Assembly (NCBI GenBank): GCA_020161855.1
Contig: JAIUNJ010000002.1
Coordinates: 372,001-436,000 of the forward strand
From: Pseudomonadota bacterium
Lineage (GTDB): Bacteria; Pseudomonadota; Alphaproteobacteria; Rhizobiales; Aestuariivirgaceae
Direction of reading: 5' to 3'
DNA length: 64,000 bases
Part shown: piece after piece, positions 1 to 8,736 of the stretch
How positions within the stretch are numbered: the first letter of the stretch is position 1
Layout of the letters: every line of letters begins with the position of its first letter
Translations under genes and position numbers: made by a program
Notes under the pieces: generated by a model
What the model saw: the letters and a program-made list of their open reading frames with translations, nothing else
What the model was told of the DNA's origin: nothing
Databases searched by the model: none

Positions 1-536
1 TCTCGTCTTCTTGCGACGTTACTAGGTGCGAACTCCTTCGCGCGATGGGCAGGAACACAAAGATCGTACTTAGTGATCCACCAAGCTGGAGAGCCATTGC
101 CGATAGCCACGACTAGATTGCGTTCTTTGGCGCTTAGATCGAACTTGCTCTCCCATGGACGCAGTTGATCATCTGACCTCGCGAAGACTGCCAAACGAAC
201 ACTAAAATGACCCGTGTTCTCCCCAGGCAACGGTGGAAGGCTGCCGTTCTGTCCGGTTTCGTCAACAACAAAGGCTCGGGGCACTGCGAGCTTCCATTCA
301 CTTATGCTTCCAGACTTGCTTCGGCGCTTCAAGCTGATGTCATAGGGGCTCATGCTGCGTGAAATCGAAATGCCGCGCGTTGGCACGATGTGCGCAAGGG
401 TGTTGCGTGTTTCCTTGAACAGCCAGTAGCCGCCGTAGATGACTGCTGACCAACCGATTGCGCATAGAACAGCAATCAAGGCGATGCGTTTGCGATGCCA
501 GTGGTGTCGCTGTTCGGCGCGTGGCTCTTGGTCCAA
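1..536 (-). CDS. Partial membrane-anchored protein of unknown function (C-terminus beyond the window)
   Basis: I do not recognise this protein. Read on the minus strand, a frame stays open from a TTG at 536 to the left edge, about 178 codons without a stop; an in-frame stop sits just upstream at 594-596, and the frame has no ATG or GTG before the TTG. The deduced N-terminus is polar and basic (DQEPRAEQRHHWHRKR), followed by one hydrophobic segment at about residues 18-40 and then a soluble, presumably periplasmic part. This is the layout of a bitopic inner-membrane protein. The TTG start is a guess because only a weak purine stretch precedes it. The region looks less GC-rich than the rest of the window, so it may border accessory DNA. 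Confidence 0.5.
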   Translation of the reverse strand, partial: MDQEPRAEQRHHWHRKRIALIAVLCAIGWSAVIYGGYWLFKETRNTLAHIVPTRGISISRSMSPYDISLKRRSKSGSISEWKLAVPRAFVVDETGQNGSLPPLPGENTGHFSVRLAVFARSDDQLRPWESKFDLSAKERNLVVAIGNGSPAWWITKYDLCVPAHRAKEFAPSNVARRR

Positions 537-664
537 GAGTGATGGCCTCGGCTTTGATCGGGGGCATCCTAGGGCTTGATGCCTTCGGAAAGGTTAGCTG
601 CGGGCCGAAAACCCTCGGGAACACGGTGGCCCTTGCCAGCACCGCCAAATCGCGGCATCAATTG

Positions 665-678
665 TTAACGGCGATTAA
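665..678. promoter_or_regulatory. TTAA-N6-TTAA motif upstream of the M48 protease gene
   Basis: TTAA at 665-668 and TTAA at 675-678 are separated by six bases, each followed by C, and lie about 20 bp before the protease ATG. The alphaproteobacterial cell-cycle regulator CtrA recognises TTAA-N7-TTAA; here the spacing is one base short, so this is only a candidate. It also forms the short inverted repeat GTTAA/TTAAC. Confidence 0.22.
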
Positions 679-696
679 CTTTTGCATGAGGCGGAT

Positions 697-1638
697 ATGC
701 AGAAGGGGCGGCCCAGTGCCCGGACAGGTTTGCGATTGATCGCTATCTCCATGCTGGCGATGGGTCTTGCTGCGTGCTCAAGCTCGGGCCGTGGCACGAT
801 GAGCCTTCTGCTTGAGCAGGAGAAGACCGCAATTCAGAAGAAAGTGGCGAGCAGCATTGGCAGCACGCCGGAGGAAATGAAGCGGGCCTTCGATTCGTCC
901 GAAGCGACCGACAGGAAGCGTGCCCAGCAGGTCGCCGCGAAAACGGTGGCGCGCTACGGCCGGTCCGACGACAAGGCGATGCAGGCCCACCTGCAGCGCG
1001 TGACCGACAGGCTCGCCAGTGCCATCGAGAGCGGCAGCACGGGCTACAAGGTGATGCTGGTCAAGGACGATCAGGTCAATGCTTTCACGCCGGGTGGCGG
1101 GATCATCGTCGTGCATGAAGGCCTTCTCTCCTTCACCGACACGGAAGGGCAAATCGCAGCGGTGCTGGCCCACGAGATTGCCCATGTGCTGCAGAAGCAT
1201 CCTTATCGCCTGCGCCAGTTCCGCCTCGCCAGCAAGGCCGGCGGAAGCCTGATGGATGCGATCACACCCGATGTGGTGAAGGACAATCTCGGCAAGGTGG
1301 TGCGGCTTGGCGGCAAGGCATCGATCAATGCCGCCATCCGGCGGCAGGAAGCCGAGGCGGACAGCATCGCCATCGATCTCCTGGTGGCGGCTGGCTACGA
1401 TCCGAACGAGATGGTCAGCGTGCAGCGCCAGCTCATGACCTATGTGCCGCAGTCTTCGCGGCTCGCCAACATGATCTATGGCCAGCATCCGCTGAGCAAG
1501 GATCGTGTGGTGGCGGCAGAGCGCAAGATCGCCAAATACTATCCCGACGTTCAGGGCCAGGTGACGTCAGCGCAGTTCGAAAAGCTCATCCGCGGCTATC
1601 AGCAGCGCCGCCTGAAGCGGCTCGCCTCCAAGCTCTAA
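697..1638 (+). CDS. M48 family metalloprotease, lipoprotein
   Basis: A 313-residue zinc metalloprotease of the M48 group, probably acting in envelope protein quality control at the periplasmic face of a membrane. The N-terminus is a lipoprotein signal with lipobox LAAC (Cys27). The zinc motif HEIAH is at about residues 159-163, and the downstream EAEAD near residue 220 supplies the third ligand. I chose ATG 697 because GAGG (688-691) is well placed before it; a TTG at 682 would add only five residues. The C-terminus is basic. There is no C-terminal TPR region of the BepA kind, so it is closer to the short LoiP/YcaL-like proteases. It converges with, and just overlaps, the EVE gene. Confidence 0.85.
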   Translation: MQKGRPSARTGLRLIAISMLAMGLAACSSSGRGTMSLLLEQEKTAIQKKVASSIGSTPEEMKRAFDSSEATDRKRAQQVAAKTVARYGRSDDKAMQAHLQRVTDRLASAIESGSTGYKVMLVKDDQVNAFTPGGGIIVVHEGLLSFTDTEGQIAAVLAHEIAHVLQKHPYRLRQFRLASKAGGSLMDAITPDVVKDNLGKVVRLGGKASINAAIRRQEAEADSIAIDLLVAAGYDPNEMVSVQRQLMTYVPQSSRLANMIYGQHPLSKDRVVAAERKIAKYYPDVQGQVTSAQFEKLIRGYQQRRLKRLASKL

Positions 1639-2075
1639 GACTCAACAGGCAATCTCGCCGACATTGCGCTGGCGATGATCTGCATGTCGGTCTCGGCGAT
1701 CTCGAAAAGCCCGAAGCGGAACTTGTAGCCCCAGGACTTGTTGCCGCGCGTAAAGGACAGCTCGTCAAGTAGCGGCGCAATCGGCGCGGGCTCGTTGTCC
1801 AACCAGGCGACATCCCTTCGAAATGGCTGGAAGCCGCTGGCCATCTCACCCTGATAGGGTGCGCCGTCCTTCACGACGCCGATCGCCACGAAGGCCCGCA
1901 ATGCTTCCTTTCCACCAAAGACTGAGACCGGTGCATAGTAGGCAATGACATCCCCGCCCGAGATGCGCTTGAGCGGCGCAAGCTTGCCATGGTTGACCTG
2001 CATGAAGCCGCCGGTCTTGCCACGCGCCACATGACTGGCGGCGGCAACACCGATCCAGTGACGGCGCCCGCTCAT
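1635..2075 (-). CDS. EVE domain-containing protein
   Basis: A 146-residue single-domain protein recognised as an EVE (PUA-like) family member by its N-terminal W(I)GVAAASHV, the central GD-x-IAYYAP segment and the FRRDVAWLD stretch. EVE domains resemble YTH/ASCH folds and bind modified nucleotides; the role of small stand-alone bacterial members is not settled. Its ATG overlaps the stop codon of the upstream VOC gene by four bases (ATGA), so the two are translationally coupled. Its own stop overlaps the end of the convergent M48 gene. Confidence 0.8.
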   Translation of the reverse strand: MSGRRHWIGVAAASHVARGKTGGFMQVNHGKLAPLKRISGGDVIAYYAPVSVFGGKEALRAFVAIGVVKDGAPYQGEMASGFQPFRRDVAWLDNEPAPIAPLLDELSFTRGNKSWGYKFRFGLFEIAETDMQIIASAMSARLPVES

Positions 2076-2437
2076 GCAGCGGCGAAGACCCGCAGGCGAT
2101 GGCCATCAGGATCCAGTGCTGTGAAGGTGTAGCCAAAATCGAGACGTGACGACTGCTGGGCAAAGGAAACATTCATGGCCTGCCACTGCTGGTGAAGCTT
2201 CTCCACCTCGCCGTCGTTGGCCACGTGAAAACCAAGCTCGCTTGCCCCGGCATTGGCGATGGGTTCTGGCTTCACGCCACTCCTGTTCCAGAGGCCCAGC
2301 ATGGTGCCCTCGTTCAGTTTGAACATGGCAAAACCGGGGGATGATTCAAGGGCTGCGGTGCCGAGAATGCGCGCGTAGAAGGCCGCGCTGGCCAAGGGGT
2401 CGTTGACGTAGAACAGGATCATGTGAGCGGGGTTCAT
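2072..2437 (-). CDS. VOC family (glyoxalase/bleomycin-resistance-like) protein
   Basis: A 121-residue protein with the paired beta-alpha-beta-beta-beta modules of the vicinal oxygen chelate superfamily: the N-terminal half reads ILFYVNDPLASAAFYARIL and the C-terminal half ends FTALDPDGHRLRVF, where D/H and the DPDGH turn are typical. The substrate cannot be deduced. The start at 2437 is chosen because AGAGGAG lies about six bases upstream; a longer reading to 2488 has no ribosome-binding site and an unlikely N-terminus. It is the first gene of a two-gene unit with the EVE protein. Confidence 0.8.
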   Translation of the reverse strand: MNPAHMILFYVNDPLASAAFYARILGTAALESSPGFAMFKLNEGTMLGLWNRSGVKPEPIANAGASELGFHVANDGEVEKLHQQWQAMNVSFAQQSSRLDFGYTFTALDPDGHRLRVFAAA

Positions 2438-2498
2438 CGGTTGCTCCTCTGCTTTCAGGGAGCTGCTATCACGCCGGAATGTCAGCACGTGTCAGGAG

Positions 2499-3530
2499 CT
2501 AGGGAACAGGCGCCCATTGCACCTGATCGATGCGCGTTGCGCCCGCCGCCAGCATCACCACGCGGTCCAGCCCCAAGGCCACGCCGGAGGCAGGCGGCAT
2601 GATGGCAAGCGCCTGCAAAAGCTCCTCGTCGATCGGGTAGCGTTCGCCATAGATCCGAGCCTTGATGTCCATCTCCTCGACGAAGCGGCGGCGCTGCTCG
2701 ACGGGATCGGTGAGTTCGCCGAAGCCGTTGGCGAGTTCGACACCACAGGCATAAAGCTCGAAGCGTTCGGCCACGCGCCTGTCATGCGCGCAGACCCGGG
2801 CCAGCGCGGCCTCACAGGACGGGTATTCGAAAAGCACCGTGAGCCTGCCCTGCCCCAGATGCGGCTCGACCTTCTCGACCAGGATGCGGCTGAAAATGTC
2901 GGACCATGATTCACCGGCGGCGAAGGCAACAGGCGACAGGCGCGCAAGTGCCTCGCGGTCTGGTGTGCCACTGCTGTCGATGGTGGCCAGGAGATCGACA
3001 CCGGCATAACGCCGGAAAGCGTCACCCACGCTGAGCCACTCGGCCTCGGCGAAAACCTCGCAGGTGGCATCGCGCCAATGCCAGACGCTGCGATCCGCCG
3101 CCGTGGCGGCAAGGCGCACAAGCGCCAGCGTGTCCTCGATGATCTGCCGATACCCGGCACGAGCGCGATACCATTCCAGCATGGCAAACTCCGGCGCATG
3201 GGTCGGCGTTCGCTCACGGTTGCGGAAGACATGCCCCAGCGAAAAGATCTTCTCCTCGCCCGCCGCCAGCAGCTTCTTGCAGGCAAACTCCGGCGACGTG
3301 TGCAGATAGCGCCACTCCCGCGAACCATCGCTGTTGATCAGTTCGGTGGCAAAGGCGTGGAGATGGGCCTCGTTGCCGGGAGAGGTGGCGAGCGCCGGAA
3401 CATCGACCTCGAGAAAGCCCTCGGCGTCAAACCAGGCCCGCATGGCCTTCAGGATGCGGTCCCGTTGCAGCAGGAAGCCGCGGCGGTCATGGTGGCGCGC
3501 AGGTGTAAACCATGGTGAATCGCTGGCCAA
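2499..3530 (-). CDS. epmA: EF-P lysine lysyltransferase EpmA (PoxA/GenX)
   Basis: A 343-residue homologue of the class II lysyl-tRNA synthetase catalytic core without the anticodon-binding domain, which defines EpmA. It attaches (R)-beta-lysine, supplied by EpmB, to the conserved lysine of elongation factor P. Visible are class II motif 2 ([17 protein letters not shown], about residues 94-110) and motif 3 near the C-terminus ([12 protein letters not shown]). The start is TTG at 3530, supported by AAGGAG six bases upstream. The gene is divergent from efp with about 90 bp between starts, and that EF-P carries the matching lysine. No epmB is present in the window. Confidence 0.92.
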   Translation of the reverse strand: MASDSPWFTPARHHDRRGFLLQRDRILKAMRAWFDAEGFLEVDVPALATSPGNEAHLHAFATELINSDGSREWRYLHTSPEFACKKLLAAGEEKIFSLGHVFRNRERTPTHAPEFAMLEWYRARAGYRQIIEDTLALVRLAATAADRSVWHWRDATCEVFAEAEWLSVGDAFRRYAGVDLLATIDSSGTPDREALARLSPVAFAAGESWSDIFSRILVEKVEPHLGQGRLTVLFEYPSCEAALARVCAHDRRVAERFELYACGVELANGFGELTDPVEQRRRFVEEMDIKARIYGERYPIDEELLQALAIMPPASGVALGLDRVVMLAAGATRIDQVQWAPVP

Positions 3531-3620
3531 ATGGGCTCCTTCCCGGGGGTTGGCATTGCGAAAGTGCCCTGCTATGAGCCCGCCAACCTTTCAATCACAA
3601 TTTACGCGAGAGAGAACACC

Positions 3621-4193
3621 GTGGTCAAAGTCATCGCCAGCGGCATCCGCAAGGGCAACGTCGTGGAACATGAGGACGGCAAGCTTTATGTCGTGCTGAA
3701 GGCCGAAAGCATGCATCCCGGCAAGGGCACGCCGACCACCACCATCGACATGCGCCGCATCTCGGACGGCGTGAAAACCGTCATTCGCTACAAGACGACC
3801 GATCCGCTGGAGCGGGCTTTCGTCGAGACCGTCACCCACACCTATCTCTACCAGGACGGCGACAACTACGTGTTCATGAACCCCACGTCTTATGAGCAGA
3901 TCAACGTCCCGGCCGACATGCTGGGCGACTCGGCCCCCTTCCTCGCCGAAGGCATGGAGTGCCAGCTGGCCCTCTTCAACGATGCACCGATCTCGGTCGA
4001 AATCCCCCAGCGCGTGACGCTGGAGATCACCGAAACGGAACCGGCAATCAAGAACCAGACGGCCTCCTCGTCGTTCAAGCCTGCAGTGCTTTCCAACGGC
4101 GTCCGCACCATGGTGCCGCCGCATATCGTCTCGGGCACGCGCATCGTCGTCGACACTTCTGACGGTTCCTACGTCGAGCGCGCCAAGGACTGA
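3621..4193 (+). CDS. efp: Elongation factor P
   Basis: A 190-residue translation factor that binds between the P and E sites and relieves ribosome stalling at proline runs. It has the three-domain KOW-OB-OB layout; the modification loop reads HPGKG with Lys35 at the tip, the residue type that EpmA lysylates. The C-terminal OB signature [19 protein letters not shown] is intact. The start is GTG 3621, preceded by a GAGAGAGAA ribosome-binding stretch; the frame stays open upstream but gives an unrelated N-terminal extension. Divergent from epmA, convergent with the rRNA methyltransferase gene. Confidence 0.95.
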   Translation: MVKVIASGIRKGNVVEHEDGKLYVVLKAESMHPGKGTPTTTIDMRRISDGVKTVIRYKTTDPLERAFVETVTHTYLYQDGDNYVFMNPTSYEQINVPADMLGDSAPFLAEGMECQLALFNDAPISVEIPQRVTLEITETEPAIKNQTASSSFKPAVLSNGVRTMVPPHIVSGTRIVVDTSDGSYVERAKD

Positions 4194-4201
4194 TCCGGCC
4201 T

Positions 4202-5404
4202 CTACGTCTTCCGAAAGACTGCAACCAGTTCGAGGTGGGCCGTCCACTTGAACTGGTCGACGGGCGTCGCCTTGAGCAGCTCATAGCCACCCTCACACAG
4301 GATCGCGGCATCGCGGGCGAAAGTCTGTGGATCGCAGGACACATAGGCCACATGGCCAACGCGTGATTTCGCCAGTTGCCGCGATTGGGTCTCGGCCCCT
4401 GCCCGCGGCGGATCGAGCACCACGGCATCGAAGTCCTTCAGTTCCTGAAAAGTCAGTGGCGCATTGAAGAGGTTGCGCAACTGGGCAACCAGTGGCTTGA
4501 GCCCTTGCGTGGTGCGCACCGCTCTTTCCAGCGCCGCCACCGCATCGCGATCAGAATCGATGGATGTGACGCGTGTCTTCCCGGCAAGCGGCAGCGCAAA
4601 TGTCCCGAGCCCGCCGAACAGATCCGCCACGTGCTTTGCCTTGGGCATGTCGGCAAGAACCAGTTGCGTCAGGGTCGCCTCGCCCAAGGCCGTGGCCTGC
4701 AGGAAGGACTGCACCGGCAGAGGCACGGCCGCACCTCCGATCATGACCACCGGCGGCTCGCGCGAGGCAATCGCGTCGCCATTGATGCTGAGGCGCAGCA
4801 GTTGCTGCTCATGGAACTGCGCCATAAGTGCAGGTTGGCGGCGGGCCACCGCCTGCCGTTCGGCCTTGATCGCAACGTCGATGCCGTTCGCTGCCGCCGT
4901 GATTGCCACATCGCAATTGCCCAACACAGGGCCAAAGCTCGCAGCAAGCTGCGGCGCCGACTGAAGCTCGGGAAGCAGAACCGGGCAGCTGTCGAGTGCT
5001 GTCAGCCGGTGCGACTTCTGCTCCATGAATCCCGCCCGCCATTGCCCGCCGATCTGGCGAACATGAAAGGTCACACGCCGGCGGCCCGCGCCATGGGCAT
5101 CGACCAGCGGCGTAACATCTGTCTCAATTCCTTGCGATGCGAGTGCCGCCAGCAAAAGCCCGCGCTTCCAGGCGCGATACGGTTCCTCCTGCCAGTGCTG
5201 AAACTTGCATCCCCCGCAGGATGCATAGTGCGCGCAAAAGGCCTCAACTCGTTCGGCCGAAGGTTCGAGCACACTGACAAGCACACCATCCCGAAGATCA
5301 ATCCGCTCGCCGGGCAAGACCTTGGGCACATGCAGCACACCCGCTTCCGTGCGCACGATCCCGTCGCCGCGATGCCCGAGCGACTCTACGAATGCGCCGG
5401 TCAT
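4202..5404 (-). CDS. 23S rRNA (uracil-5)-methyltransferase, RlmD/RumA-type
   Basis: A 400-residue SAM-dependent RNA m5U methyltransferase of the TrmA/RlmCD family. The N-terminal part carries the iron-sulphur cysteines in FCAHYASCGGCKFQH (about residues 56-70); the Rossmann methyltransferase domain includes DLFGGLGTFALPLA, and the catalytic end has DPPRAGAE and the nucleophile in VSCDPQTFARDA. A typical N-terminal TRAM domain is largely absent or divergent, though the first 50 residues (GHRGDGIVRTEAGVLHVPKVLPGE) look like a remnant. Whether it modifies U747, U1939 or tRNA cannot be told from sequence alone. Its ATG overlaps the stop of the thiamine pyrophosphokinase gene (ATGA). Confidence 0.88.
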   Translation of the reverse strand: MTGAFVESLGHRGDGIVRTEAGVLHVPKVLPGERIDLRDGVLVSVLEPSAERVEAFCAHYASCGGCKFQHWQEEPYRAWKRGLLLAALASQGIETDVTPLVDAHGAGRRRVTFHVRQIGGQWRAGFMEQKSHRLTALDSCPVLLPELQSAPQLAASFGPVLGNCDVAITAAANGIDVAIKAERQAVARRQPALMAQFHEQQLLRLSINGDAIASREPPVVMIGGAAVPLPVQSFLQATALGEATLTQLVLADMPKAKHVADLFGGLGTFALPLAGKTRVTSIDSDRDAVAALERAVRTTQGLKPLVAQLRNLFNAPLTFQELKDFDAVVLDPPRAGAETQSRQLAKSRVGHVAYVSCDPQTFARDAAILCEGGYELLKATPVDQFKWTAHLELVAVFRKT

Positions 5405-6027
5405 TTCGGATAGACCACGACAAGCGCCAGACCTTCGCGCAGGCTGAGTTGCGGCTCACCATCGGTCTCGTTCGACAATGTGAGCGTCGAGCCAAGCGCA
5501 ACATCACGCTCGGTGAGCGGCCAGCGCACATGGCGGAGTGTAAGCCCCGTCAGCGGCAGCAACGGAACGACACTGAGCCGCGTGCCCTTGGCCAGTCCGG
5601 TGAGGGTAAGCCCATGGCGCAAAACACGCGCTTCTTCATGTCCACTGCTCAAAACGGCGTCTATCCCTTTGTTATGTAAAGAGACAATCTGCATGGCGTG
5701 CGCCATCGCATGATCGAACTGGCCGCCAAATCCGCCCACGAGGAGAAGCGACGTGGCGCCGCGCGCCAACGCCTCATCAATGGCGATTTCGCCATCGGTC
5801 GCATCCTTTGCCGCCGGGAAGACGAGACGTGGCACATGGGCATAGGCCTGTTCCAAGGCCGTGCCGGCCGAGTCGAAATCGCCAACCCAGAGTTCCGGCG
5901 TCAGGCCCAGGACCGCAGCGTGCGCCATGCCGCTGTCCGCTGCAATCACGCGCAGACCCGCAAGCTGCGCCTTGAGGCGCGGCGTTGGCGTGACATCGCC
6001 GCCGAGAAGGACTGCGAAGCTGGACAT
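5401..6027 (-). CDS. Thiamine pyrophosphokinase
   Basis: A 208-residue enzyme that converts thiamine plus ATP to thiamine pyrophosphate (TPP) in the cytoplasm. The N-terminal catalytic domain has the family signatures ADSGMAHA, PELWVGDFDSAG, FPAAKDATDGEIAIDEAL and GGFGGQFDHAMAH (about residues 30-125), followed by a C-terminal beta-sandwich substrate domain. It lies back to back with the TPP-riboswitch-controlled thiBPQ transporter, so imported thiamine would be activated by this kinase. It is cotranscribed with the downstream rRNA methyltransferase gene (4-base overlap). No strong ribosome-binding site precedes the ATG. Confidence 0.92.
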   Translation of the reverse strand: MSSFAVLLGGDVTPTPRLKAQLAGLRVIAADSGMAHAAVLGLTPELWVGDFDSAGTALEQAYAHVPRLVFPAAKDATDGEIAIDEALARGATSLLLVGGFGGQFDHAMAHAMQIVSLHNKGIDAVLSSGHEEARVLRHGLTLTGLAKGTRLSVVPLLPLTGLTLRHVRWPLTERDVALGSTLTLSNETDGEPQLSLREGLALVVVYPK

Positions 6028-6084
6028 GGGCCCATGTAACAGACCGGCCTTGCCAGCGCGAGGGCCGTTGCCTATGTTCGCCGT

Positions 6085-6178
6085 GCTCTCAACGGGGTGC
6101 CGCTGTCATGTGCAGCAGCTGAGAGGCCGCAAGGCCAACCCGATGAACCTGATCTGGATTATGCCAGCGGAGGGATTG
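6085..6178 (+). ncRNA. TPP riboswitch (THI element) aptamer
   Basis: The conserved THI-box blocks occur in order on the plus strand: ACGGGGTGCC (from 6092), GCTGAGAGG (6118-6126), AACCCGATGAACCTGATCT (6137-6155) and GGATTATGCCAGCGGAGGGA (6156-6175). These are the consensus segments of the TPP aptamer. It precedes thiB, as expected for a thiamine transporter. No intrinsic terminator follows; the downstream 6205-6235 hairpin indicates control of translation initiation. Confidence 0.95.
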
Positions 6179-6204
6179 TGAGCGGGTTGGACATGCCGTC
6201 CCCC

Positions 6205-6235
6205 TCCTCCGTGCCTACGCTGGCGACATGGAGGA
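6205..6235 (+). promoter_or_regulatory. Shine-Dalgarno sequestor hairpin of the TPP riboswitch
   Basis: TCCTCCGTG (6205-6213) pairs with CATGGAGGA (6227-6235) in nine consecutive pairs, one of them G-U, around a 13-base loop. The 3' arm contains the GGAGG ribosome-binding site of thiB. The aptamer end GGAGGG (6169-6174) can instead pair with CCCTCC (6202-6207), which would free that site. I read this as a sequestor and anti-sequestor pair: TPP bound, site hidden; TPP absent, site open. Pairing was done by hand. Confidence 0.7.
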
Positions 6236-6239
6236 TATT

Positions 6240-7235
6240 TTGAAGAAGCTGCTTGCCACCTTTGCCTGCCTTGCCGCGCTCGCCGCACCCGCTGCTGCGC
6301 AAACGACACTGACGATCTACACCTATGAAAGCTTCGTCTCCGAATGGGGGCCCGGGCCCGCCATCAAGGCGAACTTCGAAAAAGTCTGCGCCTGTACCGT
6401 AGAATGGGTCGCCGTCACCGATGGCGTTGCCATGCTCAACCGGCTCAAGATCGAAGGGACTGCCACCAAGGCTGACATCGTCCTGGGGCTTGATACCAAC
6501 ATCACGGAAGAGGCCCGCGAACTGAAGCTCTTCGCCCCGCATGGCGCTGACACGTCGAAGCTGAAAGTGCCGGGCGGCTGGAGTGATGCGGATTTCCTGC
6601 CCTATGACTATGGCCATTTCGCCGTCGTCTATGACACGGAGAAGATGCCAGTGCCGCCAAAGTCACTGGATGAACTGGTCAATGGCGACCCGGCCCAGAA
6701 GATCATTCTTGAAGATCCGCGCTCATCCACGCCGGGGCTCGGTTTTCTTCTCTGGATGAAGGCCGTCTATGGCGACAAGACGGCCGACGCCTGGAAGAAG
6801 CTCAAGCCCCGCATCCTCACCACCACGCCCGGCTGGAGTGAGGCCTATGGCCTGTTCACCAAGGGCGAAGCGCCGATGGTGTTCTCCTATGTCACGTCCC
6901 CCGCCTATCATATCGAGGCGGACAAGACCGAACGCTATCAGGCCGCCAGCTTCACCGAAGGCCACTATCTGCAGATCGAGGTTGCGGGCGCCATCGCTGC
7001 TTCGCCGGAACTCGATCTTGCCAGGTCATTCCTCGCGTTCATGCTGACCCCCGGATTCCAGGACACCATCCCGACGACCAACTGGATGATCCCGGCTGCC
7101 GAAACCGCGGCACCTCTGCCTGCCGCCTTCGGCCGGCTGGTGACGCCATCAAAAACGCTTCTCTTCACACCGACAGAGGTGAATACCAATCGCCGCGCCT
7201 GGATCGATGAGTGGCTGAACGCCGTTGGCAACTGA
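6240..7235 (+). CDS. thiB: Thiamine ABC transporter substrate-binding protein
   Basis: A 331-residue periplasmic binding protein for thiamine and its phosphates. It starts with a signal peptide ([20 protein letters not shown]) and continues with the ThiB-type mature N-terminus [10 protein letters not shown]; further typical stretches are [19 protein letters not shown] and NWMIPA. The start is taken as TTG 6240 because GGAGG lies five bases before it and inside the riboswitch-controlled hairpin; ATG 6228 is in frame but has no ribosome-binding site and is itself within the hairpin. First gene of thiBPQ; its end overlaps thiP. Confidence 0.92.
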   Translation: MKKLLATFACLAALAAPAAAQTTLTIYTYESFVSEWGPGPAIKANFEKVCACTVEWVAVTDGVAMLNRLKIEGTATKADIVLGLDTNITEEARELKLFAPHGADTSKLKVPGGWSDADFLPYDYGHFAVVYDTEKMPVPPKSLDELVNGDPAQKIILEDPRSSTPGLGFLLWMKAVYGDKTADAWKKLKPRILTTTPGWSEAYGLFTKGEAPMVFSYVTSPAYHIEADKTERYQAASFTEGHYLQIEVAGAIAASPELDLARSFLAFMLTPGFQDTIPTTNWMIPAAETAAPLPAAFGRLVTPSKTLLFTPTEVNTNRRAWIDEWLNAVGN

Positions 7236-8736
7236 GACCGCAACACCTGCTTACCGGACTGCAACTGCGTTCATTCTGATCGCGGTTGCGGCCGGGCTTG
7301 GCCCGCTTCTGCTCTTCGCCATCACGCAAGGCGGGCGGATCGGCCTCGACGCCTATGTATGGCGGGTTCTGAGCTTCACCCTGTTACAGGCCAGCCTCTC
7401 CACGGTAATCTCCGTCGCACTGGCCCTGCCGACGGCACGGGCTCTGGTCCGGCACCGGTCACGCGCCAGGCCGATTCTGCTGTCCATCCTCGCGGTTCCT
7501 CAATCGCTGCCTGCCATCGTCGTGGTCCTGATGCTCGTCACACTCTTCGGCGCGTCGGGGCTGATGGGCGGCCTCCTCAATCTCTATGGCCTGGCCGGTA
7601 TCCTGCTCGCACATGTCTATTTCAACATGCCCTTGGCGCTGCGCGTCTTCACGCAAACCCTTCAGGGAATCCCACCGGAGAACAGGCGGCTTGCGGCGCA
7701 ACTCGGACTGCACGGCTGGAGCCTGTGGCGCATGGTAGAGTGGCCAGCCTTGCGGCCTGTCATCCCGCGGATCGCCGCCCTTATCTTTCTGCTGTGTGCA
7801 GGCAGTTTCGTGGTCGTCCTGACACTTGGCGGACCAGCCGCCACGACGCTGGAGGTTGCCATCTACCAGTCGCTGCGCATGGACTTCGACGTCGCGCGCG
7901 CACTCACGCTTTCGCTATTGCAGGTCACCCTTTGTGCCGTGCTCGTGGCTCTTGCCGGCCGAAGCGCATGGACGGAGCAACTGCCCCGCCGCCGCATGGA
8001 TGGCGACACATATGAGGCACCGGGCAGAGCGGAGCGCATCTTCAATGCACTCTGTATCCTGATGGCAGCTTTGCTTGTCGGCGGACCGCTGCTGGCGCTC
8101 CTTGTCGAAGGCATCCGGCACATTTCTCCCGGTCTTCTCATGCTCCAGGCGCTGATGACGAGCACTGCCATCGCCGCATTGTCCACGACGCTAGCACTTG
8201 CCCTGGCCTGGCCGATCGCCTGGCGGCAACGCCGGGCACGGGGGCTCACCACCGTCACCCCGCTCCTCGGCCTCATCGTGCCTCCGGCCGTGCTCGCCAT
8301 GGGCTGGTTCATCCTTGTCCGCGGTCTCGACGGTGGTGCCCTGCTGGCGGCCGTGTTGATCGTAATCCTCAATGGGCTGATGGCGCTGCCCTTTGCCGTC
8401 AACATCGTGGCGCCGGCTGTGGCTTCATGGTCGGAACGGCAAGAGCGGCTCTGTGCCCAGCTTGGCCTTTCGGGCTGGCCGCGGTTCAGGATCGCCGAGT
8501 TCCCGGCCTTGCGGGGTCCGCTGGCACAGGCGGGGCTTTATGCCTTCTCGCTGTCGCTCGGCGACCTGTCGGCCGTGACGCTCCTCGGCAGCCAGGGCCT
8601 TGTCACCCTGCCCTCCCTGCTCCATGCACAAATGGGACACTACCGGAGCGATGACGCAATGGGCACAGGCCTCCTTCTGGCGATTCTCTGCCTCGGGCTC
8701 GGGGCACTGGCCAACAGCAAGAGGCTTGCCTCATGA
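7225..8736 (+). CDS. thiP: Thiamine ABC transporter permease
   Basis: A 503-residue inner-membrane permease made of two fused permease halves, each with six or so membrane helices and an EAA-type loop ([21 protein letters not shown] at about 150-170 and [21 protein letters not shown] at about 405-425). This doubled layout is typical of ThiP. The start is TTG 7225, overlapping the last codons of thiB; no ATG occurs nearby in frame. It would form the membrane channel between ThiB and the ThiQ ATPase. Confidence 0.92.
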   Translation: MATETATPAYRTATAFILIAVAAGLGPLLLFAITQGGRIGLDAYVWRVLSFTLLQASLSTVISVALALPTARALVRHRSRARPILLSILAVPQSLPAIVVVLMLVTLFGASGLMGGLLNLYGLAGILLAHVYFNMPLALRVFTQTLQGIPPENRRLAAQLGLHGWSLWRMVEWPALRPVIPRIAALIFLLCAGSFVVVLTLGGPAATTLEVAIYQSLRMDFDVARALTLSLLQVTLCAVLVALAGRSAWTEQLPRRRMDGDTYEAPGRAERIFNALCILMAALLVGGPLLALLVEGIRHISPGLLMLQALMTSTAIAALSTTLALALAWPIAWRQRRARGLTTVTPLLGLIVPPAVLAMGWFILVRGLDGGALLAAVLIVILNGLMALPFAVNIVAPAVASWSERQERLCAQLGLSGWPRFRIAEFPALRGPLAQAGLYAFSLSLGDLSAVTLLGSQGLVTLPSLLHAQMGHYRSDDAMGTGLLLAILCLGLGALANSKRLAS

